From positions 1 to 7,985 of the forward strand of contig JBFKAV010000153.1 of NCBI GenBank assembly GCA_041621405.1: a stretch of DNA of 7,985 nucleotides, given 5' to 3'. Positions 1 to 6,257 of the stretch are shown here, one piece after another (the stretch's first letter is position 1; each line of letters begins with the position of its first letter). The translations under genes and the position numbers were made by a program. The notes beneath the pieces are model-generated. The model did no database searches and was not told where the DNA came from. It was given only the letters and a program-made list of their open reading frames with translations. Source of the stretch: JBFKAV01 sp041621405 (GTDB taxonomy: Bacteria; Pseudomonadota; Alphaproteobacteria; Rhodobacterales; Rhodobacteraceae).

Positions 1-1353
1 ATGAAACGCCTCATCGAAAAGGGCCTGATGTTCGGCAACCTGGTGCCGGTGGACTCCCCGGCGCTGGTCGAACGCTACAACCGGGCGTTGAAGATGCTGA
101 CCGGCAAGGAGACCAGCCTCCCCGACTTCCACATCGACATCTCGGGCTACTCCCCCGAGGTCGGAGACGAGCTCGGCGACCGCCTCTACCTCAACCCCTC
201 GGGCGCCAACCGGCAGTTCATCCTGCTCACCACCCAGCAGAAGTCCTCGCCGCTCCTCAACGCCATGTTCTCCACCTCGCGCGGCATCCTCCGGCAGTTC
301 ATCGAGGAGAACGAGCCCTACCTCTTCGCGCTCACCGCCCGTGATGCGGTGGCGGGGGAGCTCGACGGCACCGTCTTCGACCTCTCCGCCCCCGCCCGCC
401 TCTTCGACATCCGCCGGATCACGGTCAGCGCCGACACCACCCAGGGCCACGTCGCCGAGGCGCGCCGGCTCGGGGGCAAGATCGAGCGGTTCCGCACCGA
501 GCCCGACGCCTGGTGGGACGACGTGCTGATCGCCGAGATGATCGAGCTCGCCAAGAAGACCGGCGACGTGACGCGCACGCCCCTGGAGCTCGAGGCCAAG
601 ACCTTCACCCAAGGCAACTTCTGGACCGCCCATTTCGGCGGCCTCTACCTCTTCCGCGACGTAAAGCACCCCGGCGTGGTCTCGGTCGGCCCCAAGGAGC
701 CGCGCGGGCGGCTTCCGGTCGAGCGGGTCTACGACTTCGGCGACCTGAACGGGATCGCTAAGTTCCTCGAGGCGAACGAGCTCGTCGAGCCGATCGTCAA
801 GGCCCGCGGCGTCGATGCGGCGGCGATCCTGCACCAGAAGATGGACTTCATCCTGATCGACGCCGCCGACCGGCTGGGCGCCGACCTCAAAGGCGCCACG
901 CGGCGCGACCTGAGGCGGCTCGCGCAGAACCTCGGCCCGGCCTTGCCCGACGAGTTCCTCGGCCTCGCCGCGCTCCTGCGCTGGGTGGAAGCGGGCGGGC
1001 CCTGGCCGCGGATCACCTCCGAGCACCCGGCCTATTTCTACTCGCTCCGCGCCCGGCCCCATGCCGACCGCGACCTCGTCAACCAGCTCCTCGCCGAGCT
1101 CGCGCCGCTCGACGTGCGCCAGCTCTTCATCTGCCACAAGCAGGCCTTCTACGCCGCCTACCGGGGCTGGAGCGACGCCAAGAAGAGCTTCGTCGCCGAT
1201 TTCCTCGAAAGGGAGTATCAGATCGACAAGGCCGGGACCCGGGCGGCGCTGTTCGGACCTGAGCCCGGCATGGAGGAACCGCCGCCCCACGCCGTCGAGG
1301 ACCTCATTCCCCTCGTCGGACCTTGGGGCGCCGTCAGGAGGCCCGCCCGATGA
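1..1353 (+). CDS. Conserved soluble protein of unknown function, probably DUF6638 family
   Basis: This gene encodes 450 residues. I recognise it tentatively as the DUF6638 family found in Rhodobacteraceae; no biochemical function is known to me. No signal peptide or membrane segment is visible, so it is probably cytoplasmic. The N-terminus (MKRLIEKGLMFGNL) looks like a natural start, but the window opens exactly at this ATG, so the ribosome binding site cannot be seen and an upstream start is not excluded. Notable stretches are a Trp/Asp patch near residues 168-173 (PDAWWDD), an aromatic region near 206-218 (NFWTAHFGGLYLF), and a C-terminal tail ending in EDLIPLVGPWG. The stop codon overlaps the start of the next gene (ATGA), so it is translationally coupled to a small membrane protein and, beyond it, a DUF1523 protein. 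That suggests a shared membrane-associated task. The coding call is secure; the family name is moderate. Confidence 0.85.
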   Translation: MKRLIEKGLMFGNLVPVDSPALVERYNRALKMLTGKETSLPDFHIDISGYSPEVGDELGDRLYLNPSGANRQFILLTTQQKSSPLLNAMFSTSRGILRQFIEENEPYLFALTARDAVAGELDGTVFDLSAPARLFDIRRITVSADTTQGHVAEARRLGGKIERFRTEPDAWWDDVLIAEMIELAKKTGDVTRTPLELEAKTFTQGNFWTAHFGGLYLFRDVKHPGVVSVGPKEPRGRLPVERVYDFGDLNGIAKFLEANELVEPIVKARGVDAAAILHQKMDFILIDAADRLGADLKGATRRDLRRLAQNLGPALPDEFLGLAALLRWVEAGGPWPRITSEHPAYFYSLRARPHADRDLVNQLLAELAPLDVRQLFICHKQAFYAAYRGWSDAKKSFVADFLEREYQIDKAGTRAALFGPEPGMEEPPPHAVEDLIPLVGPWGAVRRPAR

Positions 1354-1616
1354 TCGCGCTCGTCCGTCTCCTCGTCGTGGGCCTCGCGGTGCTCACGGTC
1401 TTCTACTGGCTGATCCGCATCTACTCGCGCTCGCTCCGCCGCGAGAAACTCGAGAAACGCTGGGAGGAGGAGGGTGCGAAGGGCGACCGCGACGACTATG
1501 TACGAAAGGGGCTGGAGGAATACGATGCCTCCATCCGCCCGAAGCTGATCGTGCTTGTCTACATCGTTCCGACCATCGTGTTCGCCGTTCTGTTCTACAT
1601 CATCAACTTCACCTGA
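1350..1616 (+). CDS. Small two-helix membrane protein, function unknown
   Basis: The product is 88 residues. A hydrophobic helix spans about residues 2-22 (VRLLVVGLAVLTVFYWLI). A very charged segment follows at about 26-60, rich in Arg, Lys and Glu (REKLEKRWEEEG), and a second helix lies at about 65-86. The likely topology is a hairpin with both ends on the same side of the inner membrane. The frame is open to an ATG at 1323, but the start at 1350 is preferred: a CAGGAGG Shine-Dalgarno sequence lies at 1335-1341, the ATG overlaps the upstream stop as ATGA, and the first helix then begins at once. It sits between a soluble unknown gene and a DUF1523 gene with tight spacing, so the three probably form one transcript. 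I do not recognise a named family with confidence, and no function can be assigned. Confidence 0.82.
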   Translation: MIALVRLLVVGLAVLTVFYWLIRIYSRSLRREKLEKRWEEEGAKGDRDDYVRKGLEEYDASIRPKLIVLVYIVPTIVFAVLFYIINFT

Positions 1617-1625
1617 GGCCCGCCG

Positions 1626-2282
1626 ATGCGCTATGTGAAATGGACCTTCTGGACGCTGGTCGTGCTGATCGTGGGCGGCTTCCTGCACTACACGCTGCCG
1701 CAGCGCGACATCGTTCGCGTGGTCAATACCTACCAGGAACGGCAGGACCTTCACGACTGGACGCGGATCTTCTGGGCCAAGCCCGACGATCAGTCGACCA
1801 CGCTCGTCAACCGCGACGTGCAGTTCATCCAGACGGTCGACGCGAGGGGGCGTCCGAGGGTCTACCGCAACGAGGATACCGGGTGGTCGTGGCCGCCCTA
1901 CTTCAAGTTCGACACGGCGAACCTGCAGACCGAGGCGGAAGACCTCAAGTCCACCGCCGAAGCGCCGAAATGGGCGAGCGTCACCCATTACGGCTGGCGC
2001 AACGAGATCCTCTCCATCTTCCCCAACGCGGTGGCGATCCGCCGCGTCGAGGGCCCCGACGTGCGGATCATCCCCTGGCTCAACATCGTGATCCTCTCGA
2101 TCCTGGCCGGAATGCTTCTCCTGCTGTGGCGGATGTGGGCGCAGTTCCGCGAGCGCACGATCGAGCCGGTGCTCGAGGACGTGGGCGAGGCCTGGGACAA
2201 GGTGGACGAGCACGCCGACCAGGCACGCGGCCGGCTCCGGCGCTGGCTCGACAGCTGGCGGGCCAAGCCGCCGCGGACCTAG
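1626..2282 (+). CDS. DUF1523 family membrane protein
   Basis: The 218-residue product matches what I know of DUF1523, a family of unknown function common in Rhodobacteraceae. It has an N-terminal membrane helix at about 4-24 (a signal anchor) and a middle domain at about 25-147. That domain carries the family-typical stretches NRDVQFIQT (62-70) and VYRNEDTGWSWPPYFKF (79-95). A second membrane helix lies at about 148-170, followed by a charged, probably helical tail to 218 that ends Lys/Arg-rich. The middle domain is therefore probably periplasmic and the tail cytoplasmic. The start follows the preceding stop by 9 nt, and a TGAGG Shine-Dalgarno sequence overlaps that stop codon, so translation is likely coupled. 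It is the last gene of the three-gene operon, with strong hairpins directly after the TAG stop. The family call is firm; the cellular role is unknown. Confidence 0.9.
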   Translation: MRYVKWTFWTLVVLIVGGFLHYTLPQRDIVRVVNTYQERQDLHDWTRIFWAKPDDQSTTLVNRDVQFIQTVDARGRPRVYRNEDTGWSWPPYFKFDTANLQTEAEDLKSTAEAPKWASVTHYGWRNEILSIFPNAVAIRRVEGPDVRIIPWLNIVILSILAGMLLLLWRMWAQFRERTIEPVLEDVGEAWDKVDEHADQARGRLRRWLDSWRAKPPRT

Positions 2283-2332
2283 GGGGCTCTGCCCCCCGGG
2301 CTCCGCCCTCCCCCCGGGATACTTGATCCCGG
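2282..2332. terminator. GC-rich double hairpin between convergent genes
   Basis: Two stem-loops fill the gap between the DUF1523 gene and the convergent GntR gene. The first is GGGGGC-TCT-GCCCCC at 2282-2296. The second is CCGGGAT-ACTTG-ATCCCGG at 2314-2332, with a perfect 7-bp stem and 5-nt loop. CCCGGG also occurs at 2295-2300 and again at 2313-2318, so other foldings are possible. There is no T-run, so this is not a classical intrinsic terminator. Its position between convergent stops makes it a likely bidirectional transcript-end or RNA-stabilising element. The GGGGGCTCTGCCCCC core followed by a GATACTTG-like piece resembles a repeat often seen after genes in Rhodobacteraceae. Confidence 0.6.
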
Positions 2333-2342
2333 AAGAAGCCTG

Positions 2343-2993
2343 CTACTGGATCAGCATCCTGAGACCCTGGGTCACGTCGGTGCGGACGGCGACGCGAAGG
2401 CCGGGCTCGTCGCCCGCCTTCAGCGCAGCGATGATCGCCCGGTGGTGCTGCGGCGGGTCGGTGCGCTGCCGGCGGCCGTAGAGCGCGCGCATGGTGGGAC
2501 CGAGCTGCAGCCAGACGGTCTCGGTCAGGGCCAGGATCGCCGGCGCCTGGGCGCGCAGGTAGAGCGTCCGGTGGAACTCCAGGTTCGTGCGGATGTAGGC
2601 AACCGCGTCGTGCTTGGCCACCGCCTCGGCATTTGCGGCGTTGATCGCCTGCAGCCTTTCGATCAGGGCCAGGTAGGCGCGGGGCAGGGCGCGCGCGGCG
2701 AGCTCGGGCTCGAGGATCGCGCGGAGCGCGGCCAGCTCCTCGATGCGCTCCGGCGTCAGCTCCGGGGTGTTCACGCGGCCCGAGGCCGACAGGGTCAGCG
2801 CTCCCTCGGCTGCCAGCATCCGCACCGCCTCGCGGGCCGGCGTCATCGAACAGCCGAATTGCGCGGCGATCCCGCGTAGCGTCAGCGGCTTCCCTGGCGC
2901 GATCTCGCCGTGCATGATTTCCGCGCGCAGGCCGCGGTAGATCCTGTCGTGCTGGGACAGGCGAGCGTCGGGGCGGCGGCTTTCGAGCAGCAT
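2343..2993 (-). CDS. GntR family transcriptional regulator with FCD ligand-binding domain
   Basis: The 216-residue length is normal for the FadR/VanR type of GntR regulator. The N-terminal winged helix-turn-helix covers about residues 13-77: YRGLRAEIMHGEIAPGKPL, then the recognition-helix region with SMTPAREAVRMLAAEGAL at 49-66. The FCD domain follows from about 82 to 212, with EELAALRAILEPELAARA as its first helix. Of the usual FCD metal-site positions, His141 (NLEFH) and the His183/184 pair (QHHRAI) are present. The first position is Asn137, and the last, usually His, is Asp206 (VRTDV). The ligand is probably a small organic acid or amino acid but cannot be named. The frame is open further upstream into the metallopeptidase gene; ATG at 2993 is chosen because it starts the family-typical N-terminus. 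No clear Shine-Dalgarno sequence precedes it. A palindrome at 3001-3012 suggests self-regulation. Confidence 0.9.
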   Translation of the reverse strand: MLLESRRPDARLSQHDRIYRGLRAEIMHGEIAPGKPLTLRGIAAQFGCSMTPAREAVRMLAAEGALTLSASGRVNTPELTPERIEELAALRAILEPELAARALPRAYLALIERLQAINAANAEAVAKHDAVAYIRTNLEFHRTLYLRAQAPAILALTETVWLQLGPTMRALYGRRQRTDPPQHHRAIIAALKAGDEPGLRVAVRTDVTQGLRMLIQ

Positions 2994-3000
2994 GGCGCAA

Positions 3001-3012
3001 ATGTGATCACAT
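3001..3012. promoter_or_regulatory. Candidate operator for the adjacent GntR regulator
   Basis: ATGTGATCACAT is a perfect 12-bp palindrome lying 8-19 nt upstream of the GntR start codon, in the 32-nt gap after the metallopeptidase gene. GntR/FCD proteins bind as dimers to short palindromes with GT...AC half-sites and often control their own gene. The site has the GT(N4)AC core but not the outer T/A bases of the FadR-type consensus. The assignment is inferred from position and symmetry. Confidence 0.5.
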
Positions 3013-3029
3013 AGGTGGCCCGTGGTCAA
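3001..3029 (-). promoter_or_regulatory. Possible promoter of the GntR gene
   Basis: On the minus strand, TTGACC (3029-3024) is followed after 17 nt by TCACAT (3006-3001). The -35 box is good (5 of 6 to TTGACA) and the -10 is weak (3 of 6 to TATAAT). Transcription would begin around 2994, almost at the ATG, which would give a leaderless message and fits the missing Shine-Dalgarno sequence. The palindrome at 3001-3012 overlaps the spacer and -10. Confidence 0.3.
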
Positions 3030-3718
3030 TCGCCGAAGCGATAGCGGTGCAGCCCAGCGCCCTCGCGCCTGAGCCAACGGCGCTTGCCGACGTAGTCCGG
3101 ACAGAGCCGCGCGACCACGCGCCAGAAGGCGGGCGAGTGGTTCATTTCCTCGAAATGCGCCACCTCGTGGGCGGCGACGTAGTCGAGAACCGCAGGTGGC
3201 GCCATCACCAGGCGCCAGGAGAACATCAGGCTGCCCGCAGCGGTGCACGAGCCCCAGCGCGAGCGGGTATCGCGCAGGGTGAGGCGCCCGACCTCGCGGC
3301 CAAGGGTGGCGGCGTGCCGGTCGGCGGCGGCGGCAAGGCGCAGGCGGGCGGCAGATTTCAGGAACGTGGCGATGCGCAACGCCGCGCGCTCGGGCTCGGG
3401 AGGCACCAGGAGCGCGGCACCCTCGGCGCGTGGCGACCGGACAGGAGCGGCGGTGACGGTCAGCAGCCGCCCCTCGAAGGGCAGCGTCGCGCCGATTGCG
3501 ACCGGCGTGACCTCGCCCTGCGCCGCCAGCGCCCGGCGAATCCAGCCCTCGCGTTCGCGGGCGAAGTCGAGGGCCTCGTTGGCGCTGCCGCGAACCGGGA
3601 GGGTCAGGGTGACGCGGCCATCGAGCGCGGAGACCCGCAGCGCAAAGCGCCGCGCCCGGGCCGAGCGGCGCAGCAGGATCTCGACCGGGGGATTGCCGGC
3701 CAGGCGCGCCCTTTCCAT
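3026..3718 (-). CDS. YgjP-like (M48/SprT-type) zinc metallopeptidase
   Basis: The 230-residue product belongs to the YgjP-like metallopeptidase group (former DUF45). The zinc-binding signature is complete: HEVAH at 184-188 with catalytic Glu185, and the third ligand His194 in NHSPAFW. The other hallmark of the family, DTRSRWGSC, is at 150-158. The N-terminal 70 residues form the usual Arg-rich strand-containing region (RRSARARRFALRVS). There is no signal peptide or membrane helix, so it is probably a cytoplasmic hydrolase. The physiological substrate of this family is not established. The ATG at 3718 has a strong Shine-Dalgarno sequence (TGAGGAGG on the minus strand, 3730-3723), which fixes the start. 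The gene ends 32 nt before the GntR regulator on the same strand, so read-through transcription of the regulator is possible. The family assignment is strong. Confidence 0.92.
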   Translation of the reverse strand: MERARLAGNPPVEILLRRSARARRFALRVSALDGRVTLTLPVRGSANEALDFAREREGWIRRALAAQGEVTPVAIGATLPFEGRLLTVTAAPVRSPRAEGAALLVPPEPERAALRIATFLKSAARLRLAAAADRHAATLGREVGRLTLRDTRSRWGSCTAAGSLMFSWRLVMAPPAVLDYVAAHEVAHFEEMNHSPAFWRVVARLCPDYVGKRRWLRREGAGLHRYRFGD

Positions 3719-3803
3719 CTCGCCTCCTCAGGAATTCGCGGCCCCCACCCTGTAGCAGGCACCGGCACCGGAATCACACCGTTTCGGCGTCTCCCAAAAG
3801 CCT

Positions 3804-3809
3804 TTGACA
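3804..3809 (+). promoter_or_regulatory. Consensus -35 box for the FYDLN-acid gene
   Basis: A perfect TTGACA lies 62 nt upstream of the ATG at 3872, in the divergent 153-nt gap. The expected -10 position (about 3827-3832, CACTCG) matches the consensus poorly, so only the -35 box is proposed. The start site would fall near 3839, giving a leader of about 33 nt. Confidence 0.4.
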
Positions 3810-3871
3810 CGCCCGGCCCGCTGTGGCACTCGGCCCCGGTTGAACAAACCGAATCCATCCCGAGGACAGCC

Positions 3872-4195
3872 ATGCCCAAGGAAGAATGGGGCACGAAGCG
3901 CGTCTGCCCGACCACCGGCAAGCGCTTTTACGACCTGAACAAGACGCCGATCGTCAGCCCCTATACCGGTGAGGCCGTCAATCTCGACGGGCCGAAGACT
4001 CGCACGACGGCTTCCGAGAAGACCGCTGCGAAGGCGCCCGCCGGTGACGTCGAGGAGCTCGAAGAGGACGACCTGCTCGACGACAACGACGACGATTCGG
4101 ACGTCGATGAGGAGCTTCTCGAGGACGACGAGGACGACGACGACGTCTCGCTCGACGAGATCGCCGACGTCAGCGGCGACGAGGACGAGAGCTGA
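3872..4195 (+). CDS. TIGR02300 / FYDLN_acid family protein
   Basis: The 107-residue product belongs to an alphaproteobacterial family of unknown function. The conserved N-terminal part covers residues 1-45: WGTKRVCPTTGKRFYDLNK, with the naming FYDLN motif at 19-23, then PIVSPYTGE. A short Ala/Lys/Thr linker follows. The tail (59-107) is extremely acidic: 31 of 49 residues are Asp or Glu, which makes the protein very strongly negative and probably disordered. Only one cysteine (Cys12) is present, so the CPxTGK segment is not a complete zinc ribbon on its own. The frame is open far upstream across the antisense strand of the metallopeptidase gene. The ATG at 3872 is chosen because it begins the family-typical MPKEEWGTKR and has GAGGA at 3862-3866 as ribosome binding site. 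It is probably a single-gene transcript with its own terminator. Confidence 0.92.
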   Translation: MPKEEWGTKRVCPTTGKRFYDLNKTPIVSPYTGEAVNLDGPKTRTTASEKTAAKAPAGDVEELEEDDLLDDNDDDSDVDEELLEDDEDDDDVSLDEIADVSGDEDES

Positions 4196-4222
4196 GCCCA
4201 GCCGCGGCGCGGGCCGATTTTT
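4196..4222 (+). terminator. Probable intrinsic terminator after the FYDLN-acid gene
   Basis: Directly after the stop codon, GCCC (4196-4199) can pair with GGGC (4211-4214) around a GC-rich centre. An alternative compact stem is CCGC-GGC-GCGG (4202-4212). The sequence then runs through CGA into TTTTT (4218-4222). A GC-rich hairpin plus a U-run supports Rho-independent termination, although the stem is imperfect. The tRNA promoter begins only a few bases later. Confidence 0.5.
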
Positions 4223-4225
4223 CCC

Positions 4226-4254
4226 TTGCGGAGCTCGGCTCGCTTGCCTAGATA
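4226..4254 (+). promoter_or_regulatory. Promoter of the tRNA-Ala gene
   Basis: TTGCGG (4226-4231) and TAGATA (4249-4254) are separated by exactly 17 nt, just after the preceding terminator. They place the transcription start near 4261, about 30 nt before the mature tRNA 5' end. Both boxes match the consensus in only 3 of 6 positions, but CTTGCG-type -35 boxes are usual in alphaproteobacteria. Confidence 0.5.
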
Positions 4255-4265
4255 GCTCGCGCGGA

Positions 4266-4277
4266 CGCCAGCTGGCG
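4266..4277. repeat. 12-bp palindrome in the tRNA-Ala leader
   Basis: CGCCAGCTGGCG is a perfect palindrome located between the predicted transcription start and the mature tRNA 5' end at 4292. In the precursor RNA it would be removed with the 5' leader by RNase P. It could be a protein-binding site close to the promoter or have no role. Confidence 0.4.
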
Positions 4278-4291
4278 CCCGGACCTCCGGT

Positions 4292-4367
<76 letters not shown>

Positions 4368-4400
4368 ATCTACCGCAAAAGCCCATCTGGAACCCGGCAG

Positions 4401-4423
4401 ACGGCGTTGTTGCGCCCCGTTTT
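4401..4423 (+). terminator. Possible terminator after tRNA-Ala
   Basis: ACGGCG (4401-4406) and CGCCCCGT (4413-4420) can form a stem around TTGTTG, with GGCG/CGCC or, with a CC bulge, ACGG/CCGT pairing. TTTT (4420-4423) follows. The stem is short and partly bulged. It lies 34 nt past the CCA end, a reasonable place for ending a tRNA transcript. Confidence 0.4.
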
Positions 4424-4648
4424 ATCCTAAGGCGCTCTCGGAGTTCCACCGACGTGGCATCGGGTCGCCAGCGCCTGGCGGACGTCGACCTGGCCCGCTG
4501 GACGGCGACTTGAACCGGCCAACGACCTCGCGACAAAGTGCCCATTTCCGCGACGGCGACCGGGTTTGGGCGCCGCGGTCACCTCCCATACTGCGACCGG
4601 AGCTTTCCGCGCGGTCGGGCCGCGTCCGCGGCGCCGGCGAGATTGCGC

Positions 4649-4676
4649 TTGCCTCGACCCGCCCGTCAGGTATCGT
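4649..4676 (+). promoter_or_regulatory. Candidate promoter of the mttB-like gene
   Basis: TTGCCT (4649-4654) and TATCGT (4671-4676) are 16 nt apart, each matching the consensus in 4 of 6 positions. Transcription would start near 4683, inside the dyad at 4675-4694 and 27 nt before the ATG at 4710. A bound repressor would therefore cover the start site. Confidence 0.35.
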
Positions 4677-4694
4677 ACACATATTGTATACCAA
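4675..4694. promoter_or_regulatory. Operator-like dyad upstream of the mttB-like gene
   Basis: GTACACATATTGTATAC (4675-4691) is a 17-bp imperfect palindrome of the form GTA-n-ACA-nnn-TGT-n-TAC. Overlapping it, TTGTATACCA (4684-4693) fits the FadR-subfamily GntR pattern TnGTnnACnA. The AT-rich patch stands out in very GC-rich surroundings and lies 16-35 nt upstream of the start codon. It probably binds a repressor; which one is unknown, and its sequence differs from the palindrome at 3001-3012. Confidence 0.45.
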
Positions 4695-4709
4695 GTCGGT
4701 GACCCAGTG

Positions 4710-6257
4710 ATGGAAGCGGAAGCGGCGGCCCGGCGACGGGGGCGAAACGCGCGGCGCGACGAAAGAACCGCGCCGCGACACGAGATGCTGCCCGGGCTCA
4801 GACGCGGCCTGCCGCTGGTCGAACCGATGACGCCGGAGCAGGTGGCGCGGGTCGACGCCGCCTCGATGGCGATCCTCGAAGACGTGGGCGTCGTGTTTCG
4901 CGACCCGGTTGCGCTAACCGACTGGAAGCGCGCCGGCGCCGATGTGCGCGGCGAACGCGTGCACCTCGACCGTGCGCTGATCCGCGAGCTGATCGCCTCG
5001 GTCCCGGGCGAGATCACGCTCCATGCCCGCGACCCGCAGAAGACCCTCCGCCTCGGCGGGCCGAACGCCATCTTCGTGCCGATGACCGGGGCGCCCTACC
5101 TGCGCGATCTCGACGACGTGCGGAGGAACCCGACGCTCGCCGACCTCGCGATGTTCCACAAGCTGGCGCACCTCTCGCCGGCGCTGCATTCCACGGCGCA
5201 TCACATCGTCGAGCCGATGGACCACGTGGTCGCGCACCGGCACCTCAGGATCACCTATTCCTCGATGAAGCATTCCGACAAGACCTTCATGGGGATGACC
5301 ACGTCGGGCCGGAACGCCGAAGACGTGCTCGACATGTGCGCGATCCTGTTCGGGCCCGAATTCATCGACAGCCATCCGGTTGTCACCGGCAACTGCAACG
5401 GCAATTCGCCGCTCGTTTGGGACGCGACGATGCTCGGCGCGATGCGCGCCTTCGCGCGGCGCAACCAGCCGGTGCTCTGCTCGCCCTTCGTGCTCGGCGG
5501 CGCCAACACGCCGGCCTCGACCGCGCCCGCCGTGGCGCAGCTCAACGCCGAGGCGCTCTCGGCTCTGGCCTATACCCAGGTCGTCCGCACGGGCGCCCCG
5601 GCGATCTACGGCCACTACCTCTCGACCGTCTCGATGCAGTCCGGCGCGCCAATGGCCGGCACTCCCGAGATCAGCCTGATGAACCTCATGATCGGCCAGA
5701 TGGCGCGGCACTACGGCGTGCCGTGGCGGACCTCGAACACGCTCGGCGGCGCCAAGGTCTTCGACGCGCAGGCTGGCTACGAGAGCGCCACGACGATGAT
5801 GGCAGTGCTGATGGCGGGGGCCAACTACCTCTGGCATTCGGCGGGCTGGAACGAGGCCGGGATGCATTGCTCGGTCGCCAAGTTCGTGGTCGACGCCGAG
5901 CAATGCGCCATGGGCTACCGGATGGTCGAGGGCATCCGCTGGGACGATTTCGACGAGGCGCTGGCGGCGGTGCGCGACGTCGGCCCCGGCGGGCATTACC
6001 TCGGCCACCCGCACACGCTGGCCAATTTCCAGCGCGCCTTCTTCATGCCGGAGCTGCTCGACAACACGGCCTACGAGCAATGGGTCGCCGACGGCTCGAA
6101 GGACACCACCGCGCGGGCGCTGGAGCGGGCGCGGAAGATGCTCGGCGACTACGAGGAGCCGAAGCTCGATCCCGCCATCGACGAAGCTCTGCGCGACTTC
6201 ATCGCAAGGCGCGAGCGCGAGATTCCGGCGGTGGACGCGCTGAACGAGGAGTACTGA
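4710..6257 (+). CDS. Trimethylamine methyltransferase (MttB) family protein, non-pyrrolysine type
   Basis: The 515-residue product has normal MttB-family length. Proteins of this family move a methyl group from a quaternary or tertiary amine to a cognate corrinoid protein. Archaeal MttB uses pyrrolysine encoded by an in-frame TAG. Here the frame is read through with ordinary codons, so it belongs to the larger non-pyrrolysine branch that includes glycine betaine methyltransferase MtgB. Visible family segments are the Arg-rich N-terminus (8-33), LVEPMTPEQVARVDAASMAI (36-55), the core VVTGNCNGNSPL (224-235), SPFVLGGANTPAS (258-270), GAPAIYGHY (295-303) and the C-terminal GHYLGHPHTLANFQR (428-442). 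ATG 4710 is chosen over the open frame back to 4566 because the Arg-rich start is typical and GGTGA (4698-4702) can serve as a weak ribosome site. The substrate is unknown; the neighbouring amine oxidase and aldehyde dehydrogenase genes point to methylated amine catabolism. No corrinoid protein gene is in view. Confidence 0.9.
   Translation: MEAEAAARRRGRNARRDERTAPRHEMLPGLRRGLPLVEPMTPEQVARVDAASMAILEDVGVVFRDPVALTDWKRAGADVRGERVHLDRALIRELIASVPGEITLHARDPQKTLRLGGPNAIFVPMTGAPYLRDLDDVRRNPTLADLAMFHKLAHLSPALHSTAHHIVEPMDHVVAHRHLRITYSSMKHSDKTFMGMTTSGRNAEDVLDMCAILFGPEFIDSHPVVTGNCNGNSPLVWDATMLGAMRAFARRNQPVLCSPFVLGGANTPASTAPAVAQLNAEALSALAYTQVVRTGAPAIYGHYLSTVSMQSGAPMAGTPEISLMNLMIGQMARHYGVPWRTSNTLGGAKVFDAQAGYESATTMMAVLMAGANYLWHSAGWNEAGMHCSVAKFVVDAEQCAMGYRMVEGIRWDDFDEALAAVRDVGPGGHYLGHPHTLANFQRAFFMPELLDNTAYEQWVADGSKDTTARALERARKMLGDYEEPKLDPAIDEALRDFIARREREIPAVDALNEEY

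Larger units (their letters stand above)
4368..4709. other. 342-nt intergenic region between tRNA-Ala and the mttB-like gene
   Basis: No convincing gene is seen. Open frames here, including the extension of the methyltransferase frame back to 4566, are Arg/Pro-rich and lack ribosome binding sites. The stretch holds a possible terminator (4401-4423), a perfect small hairpin CGCCAG-CGC-CTGGCG (4466-4480), a candidate promoter (4649-4676) and an operator-like dyad (4675-4694). The rest (about 4481-4648) shows nothing I can name. Confidence 0.6.

Noticed and set aside
1218..2213. Long minus-strand open frame (331 codons) across the first operon
   Set aside because: It is antisense to three well-supported genes, its product is rich in His, Asp, Arg and Pro without a recognisable domain, and GC-rich DNA gives such open frames by chance.
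3047..3871. Upstream extension of the FYDLN-acid frame
   Set aside because: The extension is antisense to the metallopeptidase gene. The family's own N-terminus and a GAGGA ribosome site support the ATG at 3872.
4566..4709. Longer N-terminus for the mttB-like protein
   Set aside because: It would place the promoter and dyad inside coding sequence, it has no family-like sequence, and the start at 4710 gives the usual length.
4914..6080. Long minus-strand open frame (388 codons) opposite the mttB-like gene
   Set aside because: The product is Arg/His/Gly-rich and low in complexity, and the plus strand encodes a clear MttB-family protein over the same bases.
4710..6257. Pyrrolysine-containing MttB
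   Set aside because: The reading frame contains no in-frame TAG, so no pyrrolysine is encoded.
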